A stretch of DNA of 64,000 bases, from positions 138,871,689 through 138,935,688 of the forward strand of contig NC_090321.1 in NCBI RefSeq assembly GCF_040869045.1, given 5' to 3'. The notes under the pieces were generated by a model. It searched no databases. It saw only the letters and a list, made by a program, of their open reading frames with translations, and was not told the origin of the DNA. Shown here piece after piece: positions 11,082 through 22,168 of the stretch. The translations under genes were made by a program, and so were the position numbers. How positions within the stretch are numbered: the stretch's first letter is position 1; every line of letters begins with the position of its first letter. Origin of the DNA: Eurosta solidaginis. Taxonomy: Eukaryota > Arthropoda > Insecta > Diptera > Tephritidae.

Positions 11082-11650
11082 GTTATTGAAATGGGATAGT
11101 GGCGTTGTTTAACAGGTAAATTCTCATCGCGTACCTCTATCACATGTTCTTCTAATCTGGTACGGCCTAATCCTAAGACAGCGAATGACAGGAATTGTGC
11201 CTTTACCCTCTCTAAAGCTATTGTCTGGTCTGAGGATAAGACATGTTGTACGGCGTCGAAGGACAAGTCCCCCTCGGCTGGAACGAGCTCTGCTACTGTC
11301 GTGTGGGTTTGACGAGCTGTTGTGACCTCTACTAACTACATTTAGGTTGAACACCTTCCAAAAGTAAATCCCTAAATATACTTCTTGTTGGAGCCCTGGC
11401 GCTATTAAAAACTCCAAGTCCCTACACATCTCATCCCACATCACTGGTAATACTACCTCGCCTGCCACTGGTGTTTCTCCTCCGTTTGCGGTCTAATAAA
11501 TTGATGTGTTATTGGCAGAATCCTTGCTTCGTGCCCTTCTAAAAACTTCTCACTATTTTTCCCCAGAAAATATGCTCCTGCTACCGAATCTACAAAGCTA
11601 ATGCGTCCTTTACCCCCTATCTTTGTTTGCGCAAAAAAATCTATTGTCAC
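11082..11650 (-). pseudogene. Ty3/gypsy protease and RT N-terminus (broken)
   Basis: Overlapping minus-strand frames upstream of the PLE insertion. The first (11650-11453) has FVDSVAGAYFLG, where a D-[ST]-G-A protease active site would be expected, so the catalytic glycine appears lost. Next comes LPVMWDEMCRDLEFLI and LGIYFWKVFNL, typical of the C-terminal half of a gypsy protease. The last frame ends VKQRHYPISITKQKL, the start of the RT domain, and stops at the PLE. Several frame breaks are present. Confidence 0.7.
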
Positions 11651-12351
11651 CTTTTAAAGTGACTATTGTCGAAATTATTTTACTCCTGATTCTTCTAAAC
11701 ATCTTTTTCTTTTCTCTCTTTTCTCTCATCTTTTTTATCTTTTTAAATTTCCGCTTCTTCTTCTTTCTACTAACTCCTCGTTAAATATTCTCCTCCGGCC
11801 TTCTTCATATTCTAGTTTCCTTATATTTAAGACTTCAATTCTCTCTTCTTTCTTACATCTAAGCTATTTTCTGTTCTTTCATTATTATTTTCTCTTTTTA
11901 AAATTTCATAACTTGTTGTCCGGGCGCTCCTTCTCCTGGCTGAGTACCCCGGTAATTTTTTCAGATTCCCGTTTCCCTTAGGAGGTTTGAAAACACAAAA
12001 AGAGCTTCCCCCCCCCCCCCCCTCACACGGAAAAGCAGATCATGTTGTGGAAGCTAGATTTGCATCGCGTCTCCTTGCTAGCTTCCAAAGGGGTTCTTAA
12101 CAAAATGGTCAACCGGCATTCCACACGAGAAGCACAACATTATGTGGAAAGGTGAGGATAAAGAGTTTATAGTTGGTTTGGTACCGGTTGTAGACGTTGT
12201 GACAGGTGCACCACGCGGTGCCAGGTTTTGTGTCCTGTTATCAGGTAGCTGACCACCGTTCGACCTATTTTTAAATGGGTTCCCTATCGCTTCAAGCGGC
12301 TTGGAACTGCCAATCTCTTCTGGAACTGTACGTCGGGTTATACCAGTTCGC
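11651..12351 (-). other. Gypsy internal region without clear frame
   Basis: Lies between gag and protease. A CCHC nucleocapsid would be expected here, but I cannot see one. There is a pyrimidine-rich stretch at 11690-11900 and a run of about 16 C at 12008-12023. Confidence 0.4.
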
Positions 12352-13648
12352 TTACCGCCCCTTTAGACCTAATTTTGTTTTCCTTGATGACCTTTTCGGC
12401 ACGCCTACACTTGCTTTTAGCTCGGCTAGTTTGTCCATTTTCGAGGAGAATGTAAGGTTAGCCAGGTATGGCTTTAATTTCCCCTTAATGATTCCTACCA
12501 GCTCCTTTTCAGGAATTCTCTTCAGAAGTCTGAACGTCAAATTATGTACTTCCCATAAAATTCATCAAATCCTTCATGCACCCACTGTTTCCGTTCCATG
12601 ATTTGTCGAATCACCTCGTAGTCGGACTCTGCAGTCTTGAAATGGGCGAGCAGTTCTAACTTCAGGTCCATGTAACCGAATTTTAGATCTTCTGCTTGAT
12701 CTTCCAACACCTGCCAGTACCATTTCAAAGCCGCGCCCAACACGAGGCAATGAAAGTCTTTACACAGTTGGTGATGAGTTATTTGATGTTGGACCCTCAT
12801 CTTCTCAATACGGAATAAAAAACTTTCGACCGAAATCCCCTTATCCGTGCCGTCAAACTTTATATGCCACTTCTCCAGGTCCATTTTCTTTCAACGCTGT
12901 GGCTCCTGTGTGGCCTGACTTCCTCCGTCCGTTCGTGTTTCTCCGTTGTTGGTGTTGTTGCCTGCTCCATCTGAGTTTGTTCGACCTCTGTTGTTCGGCG
13001 TCGATGCCTGAGTTGAGCGGTGATCCAGTGCCTGTGCTGCGGAGGTTTCGATCTCTGCTACTCGACCGCTGAGGTTGGCTACATACATCTTGATGTTTCC
13101 GAGCGCGTTTGTCCACTGCGCCATTAAATCGCCTTACTGCGCCATCATGGGCCATCAAACGACTAGTTGTTCGGTATTTGTATCGGTGATAGCCATCCTG
13201 TTCCCTGTTGTTGCCGCAACCCCAGCTGCGGAACCACTGGCATCTGATTCCCTACTGGACCAACGACCCCCTCAGCACCGCCCTGTTCTTCGTCTGCCAT
13301 CCCTAAAATCTCGTCAAGCTTTTTCGAAAATTTCAGGCTCTCTTCGGACCTATTTGCCACTACCTGGTTCACAATGGACACACTAGCCTCGCGTCCGCTC
13401 CCGCCTTCGAATGAGCCGAAGATTCTAGCTGTGCACTGGTTAAAGTAGTTTACAGGGACGAAATCTACCGGGTGTTGAATACCTGTATCAATTTGGTTGA
13501 ACAGTGAACCAACCACCTGATTTCCAAGTGCACGCGCAAAGCCACGAGTGATACGCCTGTCTCCGCTGAACAGGCCCAAACCACCAAAAACTTTTTCTTC
13601 CCTGTTATCTCCGTCAGACATGTACCCAGACACACTCTGCGGATTCAC
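12352..13648 (-). pseudogene. Ty3/gypsy gag (broken)
   Basis: Three minus-strand pieces. The N-terminal piece (13648-13163) is a disordered segment rich in Gly, Gln and Val. A Thr/Asn/Arg/Gln-rich middle follows (13158-12891). A capsid-like block (12884-12537) starts MDLEKWHIKFDGTDKG and has LGAALKWYWQV and a long helical C-terminus, continued at 12540-12352. The KFDGT..VESFLFRIE signature is typical of retrotransposon gag capsids. Frame changes at about 13160, 12890 and 12540 inactivate it. Confidence 0.7.
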
Positions 13649-13649
13649 A

Positions 13650-15553
13650 CAATCTCAAACACGCAGTAACCGCAAACTAAATTTAAAAATGACCTTCAAT
13701 TTTCCTTCCAAAAAAAAAATTAAAACAACTTAAACAAAACTGATTGAAAATCAGAACCCAAAAAATTTAGAAGAAAAAAAAGTTTCACAAACAAAAAAAA
13801 AAAAAATTCAAGTAAGAAAACTTAACAGATAACTCAAAAAAATTTACTAAACAAATAAAAGAAAATTACGAAATTAAATAGCAATTAAAAAAAGGCAAAA
13901 ACACGGGAAATTGAATCAAGTGCTTAAAAAAGAAACTAAAGCAATTGAACGAAAACTAAAAATTCTAGTGATTTACTCAAAATTAAAATTAAAGATTTAA
14001 TAGCAAGTGTAACTTAAAATAAACAGAAGTTCCCCAAAAAAATACAAATAATTCAAGTGGGATGACAAGGAAGAAATGATAAAAATAAAACAAAAAAAAT
14101 TTAATTACAGGAATTAAATTTAAATATTTTAATGAAAAAATAAGAATAAAAGGTATAAATTTAAGAATAAAACTACGATTGAAAAAACTTTAGACTTAAA
14201 CTAAAATAAAAAGCTCAAAAATTCAATACAAAAATAAAAAGTAAATTTTCGAGTCTGATTTAACACTAAAAGTAAAGAGAATAAAGAAATTCAAAAAAAG
14301 AAAAAAAAAATAATTTCAAAATTCGAAAATTAAAATTGATAAAAAAAAATGATGTAAAACTTAGATTTAAGTAGTAATAAAGGGATTATATTTATAAGAA
14401 TAAAATCAGAAAAAAATCTAATAATTTTTAAATTCAAAACAAATTTCAAAAAATATGTATTAAAAATTTTAAAGTTAAAAAAAATGGAATTAAAAATTCA
14501 AAAAAATTCCAAAAAAATAAAAATTTTAACTAACTGTTTAGAAGGCAGAAGCTTTAAAATTCCTAATAACTCATTAGAAATTCAAATCACATATGGGAAT
14601 TAAAACTGAAGTTTTAATCCAAAGTACAGAGAACCAGGGATGAAATTTCAATCCAAATTGATTCGTTTAAATAGGTATGATATGTAGAAGCAATAAAACT
14701 AAATAAAATTTTTTTGAAATTGAATTGAAAAACCTAAGAAAATATAACATACAAAAGAAGTTAAATTAAAAAGGATAAAGAGGTAATTCAAGTAACTGAA
14801 AGAAATGGTAATATTAAGGGTTTGGAAGCCGTTGGAAATAAATATTACTCTCCAAAACATTAAAAAGAAAATCTAACTTAAATTTAAACTAAAGAAAGTA
14901 AAAATTCAAAGGGTTTGCTTTAAACTCAAAGTAAGGATATCAAATCGGTGTGATATCTTATAAAAAGAGAGTAAAAAAATGTATCTAAATAGAATTGTAA
15001 ATATAAAGGAAATTTCGAATTGTAAATTAAAAATTCACAAACTAGACAGACTTCTGCGAATTTATATTTAAATAAATTCAAAACAGATATAGGAGTTTAC
15101 GAAATTCGAAAAAAAAAAAAAATTTCGAAATTGAGAATTTAAACCAAAACTAGGAGTTGTAATTCGGAACTCAGATTTTACAACATTAAATCAAAATTTA
15201 CTAAAAAATATCAAAAATATATAAATAAATAGTTAGTTATAAAAAAATAAGAAAAGGAATGCAAAATATTTCGCAATTATTTTCCAGTAGAAGAAATTTT
15301 GCAAATAAAAAAAAAATAATATTTTGTTGGTAAAAATCAAATATAAATTCAAATATTCCGTTTTAAGGATTACAAAGGATTTTTCCCACTGAACCCCAAA
15401 TAAATTATAGTTTTGTGTGTATTTTAATAAACGTGTGTATATTTAACATGTTTTAAAAGTTATACATACAACAAAACAAAAAAGGCCTATATATGGCGAA
15501 GAGTTTATATTTCCTATAAAATATAATTCAAACCGGAAACAAGTTTACTTTAT
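13650..15553. other. 1.9-kb A-rich, gene-free tract
   Basis: Extremely AT-rich with a strong excess of A over T on the plus strand, so T-rich in the direction of the adjacent gypsy element. It has no open frame and no tandem period. It could be the gypsy leader plus decayed 5' LTR, or unrelated AT-rich DNA. I found no sequence here matching 3.9-4.9 kb. Confidence 0.5.
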
Positions 15554-16367
15554 TTGGTTAGGTATATATTGATTTGCTTTTGTGTGTTCGTGGTGTGTGT
15601 GGATATAAGTATCTTTAATACTATGTATATTAAAAAGATTCCATATATATTAAAAAGGTTCTTGCAAAGAAAAAAAATATCCGATTTATCTATCCTTCCT
15701 GGTTTATCTATAACTGTTTATGTTGTTACTCTTGGTGCGTATGGTGTTGCCCTCGGTGAGGTCATTGTGGGAGGTTTCAGTCCGGAATCATTCTGTCCTT
15801 GTCACGACAGCTAACTAATCCCTTATATACTACTATAAAGGGCGCACGTCAATACCAAGTACTCGGTACTGATGTACGGATGCAACACCTTTATCCTGCC
15901 TTTGAAAAACTACCCCCATTTGAATGCATGTTGCAAGCCTCATTCACATTTGTTGCTGGAACGAGTGTGCAGTAGCTCCAGCAAGTGCATGCACATCCCA
16001 AAAAAAAAAAATAATAAAAAAAGGAAAGTAAGTTTTAATAAAAGAAGGTTGAAACCACATATGTATATGCACCTCTAAATTCTCCAAGTACCACTAGCGC
16101 CAGCTTTGAAGATAGCAAAAGGAACCTTGAAAGGATAGAGATACAACACCCATCTGATTTTATCATGGCTGCACATATCGCTTGCTGCACAACATCGATA
16201 GTGATGTTGCAACCATGATCCCTAAAACCCTAGCTCTGTCCGGAAAGTAGTGAAGGATAAAGATAGAGAAGTGAGTAGAGCAAGAAGGGATATTGAAGTG
16301 ACTAAAAGTAGGAGAAGTATAATGGGAAATCGGAAAAAAACTATTCGGGCTATTTTGTTGGGGGGCT
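15554..16367. other. No gene supported
   Basis: Contains an 86-codon plus-strand frame (15554-15814) and a 100-codon minus frame (16163-16465) without recognisable domains. It adjoins the BEL 3' LTR and is probably its flank. Confidence 0.3.
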
Positions 16368-16904
16368 TCTTGGGGCTTCGATAGCTCAAGTGAGTTCCCA
16401 AGGGGTTTTTGCGCTCGTTGAAAAAAGAGAAAAAAGGAGAAGAACACACAGCAGATTAAATTCAAGAATGTAACAATTTAATTATTTTCAGTTCAAAGCT
16501 AACTCACAATATATATACAAAAGCTAATTCACAGTTTGATTAATTATACATAGGTTAAGTTATACAAGCGAAAAGAAAAATCTTACCTATAACAGGGCTG
16601 ATGGCTGCAGTGATCACGGAGCTTTCCAAAAAAGAAGTGAAAGAGTTTGTTTCTTGTAAAACGCGTTCACCCTTCAATTCCGTCGAAAAGCGGTTTTGAG
16701 GGGTAATTGAACGAAAGTAAGTTAAATTTGGAAAGTTAAATTGGAAAGTCGCGCACAAACACGTACACATACGCCTGCACGGACATATATATAGCCGTTG
16801 GTGTTAGTGCGCGAAAGTAGATAGAAGCAAACACAGATAGTTTACATTAGGCTGGGTCACTATTGGCCGTGCTCATTCTGGGGTTTAGCTTGATGGCCTA
16901 AACA
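16368..16904 (-). mobile_element. BEL/Pao element 1, 3' LTR
   Basis: 537 bases repeated at 29750-30286 with the same orientation and about ten differences. On the minus strand the LTR begins TGTTTAGGCC, directly after a purine-rich AGCAAGGGGGCCGGCA that would serve as polypurine tract. It carries an AG|GTAAGAT splice-donor match on the minus strand near 16580. The outer end is CCCCAAGA, not the usual CA, and its flank does not match the flank of the other LTR. Confidence 0.85.
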
Positions 16905-17196
16905 TGCCGGCCCCCTTGCTCGAAGCAACATCGGTAGATCTCTGCGGCCATCTTTCCTGATCAACTTAATACTAACTAATATATAAATGAACGAAATTCA
17001 TGGATGTCCCAATAAGGGCAGCGGCATGGCGGTCTTTTGCTTGACACAGAAATTAGTATTTCGGTTCCATTCGTAAATCGTGGAGCTGTAGTAAAGAAAA
17101 AGTAAACGTTAGGAAATAGTACGTGGTTGAGTTCAATTTTTTGCACCTCTTTTCACACGAATGGCACGTGAAGCTAGTTCGAGGGTTGAGGAAGAT

Positions 17197-18453
17197 TTAG
17201 GAGCGGCATGCCCCAGACAAGAGCCAGCCAAATATACTGCTCTGGGCTAAAAAAGGGCCAAACGTAGATGGCAATATGCCCGGCAGTATCAGCTCCGGAT
17301 ATATATCGGCTCCCAACACGAGTCGAACCGGACTTGACACAAAAAATGTTGGATCGGCGAGCTGCATATGGGTATAGGGTGTCGCGACCGAAGGGTCGAC
17401 GTTCGCGCTTGGACTCACACGGGCGTAGTTGGGAACGATCTTAGCGTGAATCGTGAGCCTACGGTTCTGCCCATGTTTATCCCTTATTCGCAAGAGGCAC
17501 CCTCGTTGTGATCCGTAGTTTTCTTCGTCGAGGTGTAACTGTCGAGCCAGGTCGCGTGAAATTATAGAAGTTGTGGCGCACGCGTCGATGAGTGCGCGTA
17601 TCAGGTGCAACCGCCCTCGCGCCTCGATTTTGATCACGGCAGTTGGCGATATCGATGTAAAGGGCCGAAGTGCTACGATCTCCCGCGTAATTTGCCCCGT
17701 TCTGAAGGCAGCTGGCAGTCGTCGAGAATGTCGTTCAAGCTGGCCCTGCGAACCTACTCTCTCTAACTCGTATCCTTGACGGGGGCGGAAAGTCCGGGAT
17801 TCCGCTCCTCGTGTACATTGACGCCGGTTCGGGCTGCGAAAAGTCCGTGATTCCGCTATTCCCTTGTGACGATCTGAGCCCCGCTTCCTCGCTCTTTGGT
17901 GACGTTGGTGTGTAGTTGATGGGCGGAAAGTCCGTGATTCCGCTCCATCTTTGCGGCGTTCGTGTGCGAGTGGGGGCCGGAACTTCCTTGGTTCCACCCT
18001 CCTACTGGTGGCCGGGCGGAAAGGCCGTGATACCTCTCCGGCTTAGTCCAATTCTCCTTCTTCTAGCTCGCGTGGCCCGCTGTCAGTTCCTATTTCTGAT
18101 GCTTGAAGAGACAGAATGTGTTCGTCCTCGCTATCCATCTGAACGCTCCATGGCCTGGTATCAACTTTCTGGGGCTCCGGATTGTCGAAGCTCTGGTGCA
18201 ACGTGGTGTGGTTGTCCCCTTGGCACTGGTGACAACGTCCTTTGCTCGTGCAGTCGGCGGTGCGGTGTGCTACTGACAGGCAGTTGCCGCAGTACCGTCC
18301 TAATGCGGCTTCCCTTTGCCTTTCCTCGGCCGATTTGGCTCGGTAGACCGGGCATAACCGGATCGGATGTCGTTTGTCGCACAGGTGGAATGGTTTCGGG
18401 TACCGCTGGGCCATGCGTTCCGCCTTCCTGCGTAGAGTCGTGTACCGGGTCAT
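17197..18453 (-). pseudogene. BEL/Pao post-pol ORF: zinc knuckles plus degenerate aspartic protease
   Basis: About 418 codons on the minus strand between pol and the 3' LTR, open except for one TAA at 18043-18045. Order: a Cys/His cluster (CDKRHPIRLC, then CGNCLSVAHRTADC and CHQCQGDNHTTLH); an acidic linker; a repeat-rich segment with four copies of a G-x-ESRTFRP-like motif; then a retroviral-protease-like domain. That domain matches the BEL gag-pol protease in layout (LADPTFFV, LVLGADIYPEL, LAQSSIFGWLLSG). Where gag-pol has Asp-Ser-Gly, this has Asp-Ala-Cys (17578-17586), so catalysis is unlikely. The ATG sits 7 bases after a CCCCTTTTCAG splice acceptor, suggesting expression from a spliced RNA. 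The gene looks like a duplicated piece of gag-pol. Its function is unknown. Confidence 0.72.
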
Positions 18454-18481
18454 ACTGGATCTGAAAAGGGGTAATTGTCAT

Positions 18482-18886
18482 TGGTCAGGGTTTAGAATTT
18501 GAGGGAATTTCATCATGCTTGAGGGGAGTTGGGTGTCGAGAAGATATTCACAAAAGGTTGGCAACAAGCTACAATTACTTAGGCAGTTAGCTGCACAAGA
18601 GCCTTGATTTTGGGGTTTTTTTTTTGTTTGAAAAACACAAATTCGATATACAACGTGGTTTTTATGCAAATTATCTTTATGTACACGCGATCTGTTTAAA
18701 ATGGCAATTACTTCTCTATGACGGTGCGCTTCGTGTGCGATCTGACGGATTTGGCTTTAAGTGTGGCCACGCGGTAAGCTTTTGGCCGGTTGTCAGTATT
18801 TTGCCGACAGATGGCGCATGGGGGTGACTTTTGTGGAACGTATTTGGTTGTGTGGCTAATTAATCATTTTAAAGCAGCAATCAAGG
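18482..18886. other. No gene seen
   Basis: Junction zone between the BEL 3' module and foreign DNA. The exact border was not resolved. Confidence 0.35.
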
Positions 18887-19242
18887 ATGCCGAACGTGCC
18901 AAAGAAAACAGAGGTAAGTTTTATTTATTCCTTAATCTGAGATAAACCTTGATTGAAACTCTCTTATTTTTCATTTGTTTTGTATAGATTGTGAAGCCAG
19001 TACCACGAGTTGTACGGAGGAAGGGGGCTGCGGAGCCTGCACGAGGGGCAGGGACACCTGAGGGTCGGAGTCGGCGCACGTGCTCAGGCAAGGTTCTGGT
19101 GCCGGCTTTCTCGGATTGGGGGATTTTTCTTCGGGACCCGACTCCACTGGATCTATCGCGTTGTCCCGTGGCCTTTGAGTTCTTTCAGGCGATGACTGAT
19201 TGCACCCAGGTGGTGCGAAAGATATTGGGGGGGTATTCGTGA
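18887..19242 (+). CDS. Hypothetical spliced ORF of unknown origin
   Basis: ATG at 18887, nine codons, then a canonical 74-base intron (GAG|GTAAGT at 18914, TTTTGTATAG ending at 18987), then an in-frame exon 2 to the stop at 19240-19242. The exon is GC-rich relative to its surroundings, with a basic, Ala/Gly-rich start followed by WGIFLRDPTPLDLSRCP. After a run of seven G at about 19226 another frame continues to about 19400 (ERILKNYFFEYYTRPEIRHW), so a one-base indel may have truncated a longer protein. I do not recognise it. It could be another captured gene fragment or part of a transposon read in the opposite direction. Confidence 0.35.
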
Positions 19243-19410
19243 CGCGATTGGTCTGAATTTTTTTGGTGACATGGTGATGGAAGAGCGGATCCTGAAGAAT
19301 TATTTCTTCGAGTACTATACTCGCCCTGAGATCCGGCACTGGTTGCCTTTGGTTATAAAGCCGAGCCCTATTTGTGTAAAACGACGGTTACTTGGCCTGA
19401 CGACGTCCTC

Positions 19411-19433
19411 GGGGGGGGGGGGGGGGGGGGGGG
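19411..19433. repeat. Poly(G) run
   Basis: About 23 consecutive G, unusual in this AT-rich window. Similar G or C runs lie at about 59045-59062 and 12008-12023. Its length should be treated as uncertain because of sequencing error. Confidence 0.8.
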
Positions 19434-19916
19434 CATCGGTTGAGGCGTTCTGCCCATATACGCCCCTACATCTTACGATACATTTCCGCTCCTAAGTTTA
19501 TATTTGTATAGTGTAATCAGCAAAAAGCTATTGTAAAGTGTGATAAATACATTGTGCATTAACCCCACTATAAGAAATCAGGTGTATTTGATCTGGGTGG
19601 TAATAGGATATTTGGAGAAGATCATTTATTTCAGGTTATAAATTCGTAAAACACGGCCCAAAAAAAGAAGGCAGTGGGAAAAAAAATAAATGTGATCGCG
19701 TTTTTCCCGGTTTGCTGCCTTAGCATCTGGCAACACCATATGAATTTTTGTAGTGTACATTGTGTTATTGTGAAAGTGGATTGTGTTACCCTTCAATGAA
19801 ATTCCTGTCATTGATGAGAAAAAACGAGGTACGCATCAATTGTAATTTTTACACACATTGTTAATTTTCATTTTCTTTCTTTTTCTTTCAGGTGAGCTGC
19901 ACAGTTTGGGAGCAAC

Positions 19917-20024
19917 ATGAAATTTAAAAATCGCAAATGTCTTGATGGGGCTGACTTGCCAAATATGCTTTTATACGGACATCCCGGAACTGATAAAACC
20001 AGTACAATTCTTGCTGCCAGAGAT
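19917..20024 (+). pseudogene. RfC4: RfC4-like fragment, Walker A segment
   Basis: Resembles the N-terminal ATPase part of replication factor C subunit 4, the small clamp-loader subunit. It reads [15 protein letters not shown] then a P-loop in which GPPGTGKTS has become GHPGTDKTS, and STILAAR, before similarity ends. The mutated P-loop could not bind ATP normally. It is preceded by a pyrimidine-rich CTTTCTTTTTCTTTCAG acceptor at about 19875-19892, suggesting that genomic DNA, not a cDNA, was copied. The RfC4 match resumes at about 20500. Confidence 0.7.
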
Positions 20025-20504
20025 AATGCTTGCCGATACGGAGATGACAATTGCTGATTCTATAGCTATTAAAATACTGCCAGGAGGAGCAATAATAAGA
20101 GGTGTTTGCAACGAATTACATCTTCATATACAAAATGCAAACAGAGGCTGCGTGCTTTCACAAAAGTCAAGAGCAAAGGTACATAGCATTGTTGCTGCGG
20201 CAACAACCAGTGAAGGCTATGGACGATTAATTGCACACGGGGAAAAGGAGTGCATGTTCCTACAATACAATTTTTGAAATGAAGAGTATAGCTTTAATGA
20301 GATCAATACATTTGAAATTACTGATTGGATAAGTTCAGCGACCTTCTTGCAAGACCCAAATGAATTTATTTTGGTAACCTCTCACAGCGTGGTGCTTCGA
20401 ATGATTTACAAGGAAAAGTTTGTTGAAAAAAATGTATGTAAAATTGCATCGAAAATCTCGTGTAGCGATAAATCCGCACTTTATTGTTCCTACATTCATG
20501 GCTG
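20025..20504 (+). pseudogene. WDR6-like fragment
   Basis: This segment breaks the RfC4 similarity. Broken frames read [64 protein letters not shown] and [15 protein letters not shown]. The order and style match the N-terminal WD-repeat part of WDR6, a tRNA 2'-O-methylation cofactor. This is recognition by eye and less certain than the neighbouring fragments. At least two stops are present. It could instead be another WD-repeat protein. Confidence 0.4.
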
Positions 20505-21055
20505 CACAGGCTGCCCTACGTCGAACCATGGAGAAGGAAAGTTGTAGTACACGCTTCTGTTTAGTGCGCACTTATGTGTCGCGCATTATTGAGCCGATTA
20601 CATCGCGTTGCACAAAATTTTGTTTTAAAGCGTTGGGTGATGAACAAATCATTGCACGTTTGCGTCATATTTGTGAGTTGGAGGGCGTCAAGATAGATGA
20701 TACTGCTTTTCAGTCGATTGTATAAATATCTGGTGGTGGTATGAGGCGCGCCATAACGACACTTCAATCATGTTATCGCCTCAAAGGAACAACAAATACT
20801 CTTAGCACTGCAGATTTGTTGGAAATGTCTGGCATTGTGCCCGAGCATTATTTAGTTGATTTTTTGGATGTATGCCGATCAGGAAATTATTCAAATTTGG
20901 AGGAATTTGTACGACAGATAGGCTATGAAGCTTACCGAATTGGACAAATGCTAGAGCAATTTAATGAGTATGTCGTTCGTTGCCCATCACTAACCAATAA
21001 GCAAAAGGCTTTAATCTGCTATAAACTGGGTGAAATTGTATATGAAATTTATTGA
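20497..21055 (+). pseudogene. RfC4: RfC4-like fragment, C-terminal two-thirds
   Basis: Strong similarity to replication factor C small subunit 4. The SRC box region is RRTMEKES then [13 protein letters not shown], followed by [24 protein letters not shown] and, after one in-frame stop at 20723-20725, RRAITTLQSCYRLKG, CRSGNY and NKQKALICYKLGE. The highly conserved RFC box around the sensor-1 site is partly lost. It ends at about 21055, where the frame shifts into a BubR1-like fragment. A premature stop and a missing central ATPase region make it a pseudogene. Confidence 0.85.
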
Positions 21056-21210
21056 GAGTCATCAGCATCCTATGGAATGCTATGAGCAACTATTCAATGC
21101 AGGTATAGGAACCATGGTTGCGGATTTTTATATATGGTGGGCATATCATTATGATTCATGTGGTAGTACACGTAAAGCTGATGGAATCTTTCGCCGTGGC
21201 ATAGCATGAG
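21043..21210 (+). pseudogene. BubR1/Bub1 Mad3-homology fragment
   Basis: In the frame starting MKFIESHQHPMECYEQL it continues GIGTMVADFYIWWAYHYD and STRKADGIFRRGIA, then a stop. This is the TPR-like Mad3/BUB1 homology region I of the spindle-checkpoint kinases BubR1/Bub1: the GIGT..A.FYI.WA motif and the adaptor A.....GI. It overlaps the end of the RfC4 fragment in another frame, so the two were fused at the DNA level. Only about 55 codons remain. Confidence 0.6.
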
Positions 21211-21371
21211 GGACAATGTTCGGTAATTTTTTCTTAATTTTATTTACTCATTCTCTAATTTTTCGTTTTCTTTTACTAGAGATATTAAAATCGTCTACCT
21301 TTAACCAATAAAAACGTCACTATGCAAAGCCAACTCGGAGTAAATCCGGTGCAGAGTGTCCTCCACCACCA

Positions 21372-22168
21372 ATGGCCACATCTTCCACACGCAATCAAAT
21401 GCGTCCAGTGAAGTGTGATTATGCAGATTCATTTGGTTGCATTTATGTGGTATTCGTTGTAGCTGCTTCACTTGCGGAACTAACCACCTATCCACTAGAT
21501 CCGACTAAAACACGGTTACAAATTCAGGGGGAAGCAGCAGTTGATACAAATACAAGCATTAAGCATAAATATCGTGGTATGATAGCGACAGCGTATGGCA
21601 TTGTCAGGGAAGAGGGCACTATGAAGCTGTGGCAAGGTATCTCACCAGCACTTTACCGTCATGTAGTCTATAGTAGCATACGTATGTGTAGCTATGATTT
21701 CCTACGTTGCACATTGGGGAGCGATGAGAATGGCCATATGACATTACCATTGTGGAGGTCTGCTCTCTGTGTTGTGTCTGCAGGAGCAGTATCACAATGG
21801 CTAGCTTCACCAGCTGATCTTGTTAAGGTACAAGTTCAAATGGAGGGCAAACGCCGGCTAATGGGCGAACCTGCACGTGTTCATGGTGCTGCACATGCCT
21901 TTAAAGAAATTATACGTCGTGGTGGTATAGCTGGTTTAAGGAAGGGTAGCGTACGGAATGTGCAACGCGCAGCACTTGTTAATTTTGGTGATCTCACAAC
22001 ATATGATACTATAAAGCATATGATAATGGTCCAATTGAGTCTGCCTGATTGTCATACGGTACATGTACTTTCATCTATTTGTGCTGGATTTGTGGCTGCG
22101 ATTATGGGAACACCAGCTGATGTGGTAAAAACAAGAATTATGAATCAATCGAATGACGATAAGGGCAG
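21372..22168 (+). pseudogene. Ucp4A: Ucp4A-like mitochondrial carrier, 5' exon only
   Basis: About 266 codons open from an ATG. Two and a half mitochondrial-carrier repeats are visible: YPLDPTKTRLQIQGE, then ASPADLVKVQVQMEGKRRLMGEP, then GTPADVVKTRIMNQ. The first two P-x-D/E-x-x-K/R signatures lie at residues 37-44 and about 137, the third near 250. Overall it resembles uncoupling protein 4 (Ucp4A) of flies. The exon ends at a perfect donor, GGCAG|GTGAGTG (GT at 22169), and the last exon is absent. A full carrier needs about 310 residues and six transmembrane helices, so this lacks the final helix. The reading frame is clean, suggesting recent capture. Confidence 0.8.

Noticed and set aside
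17916..18464. 182-codon plus-strand frame
   Set aside because: Shadow of the minus-strand knuckle/protease ORF, whose Cys/His pattern is clear.
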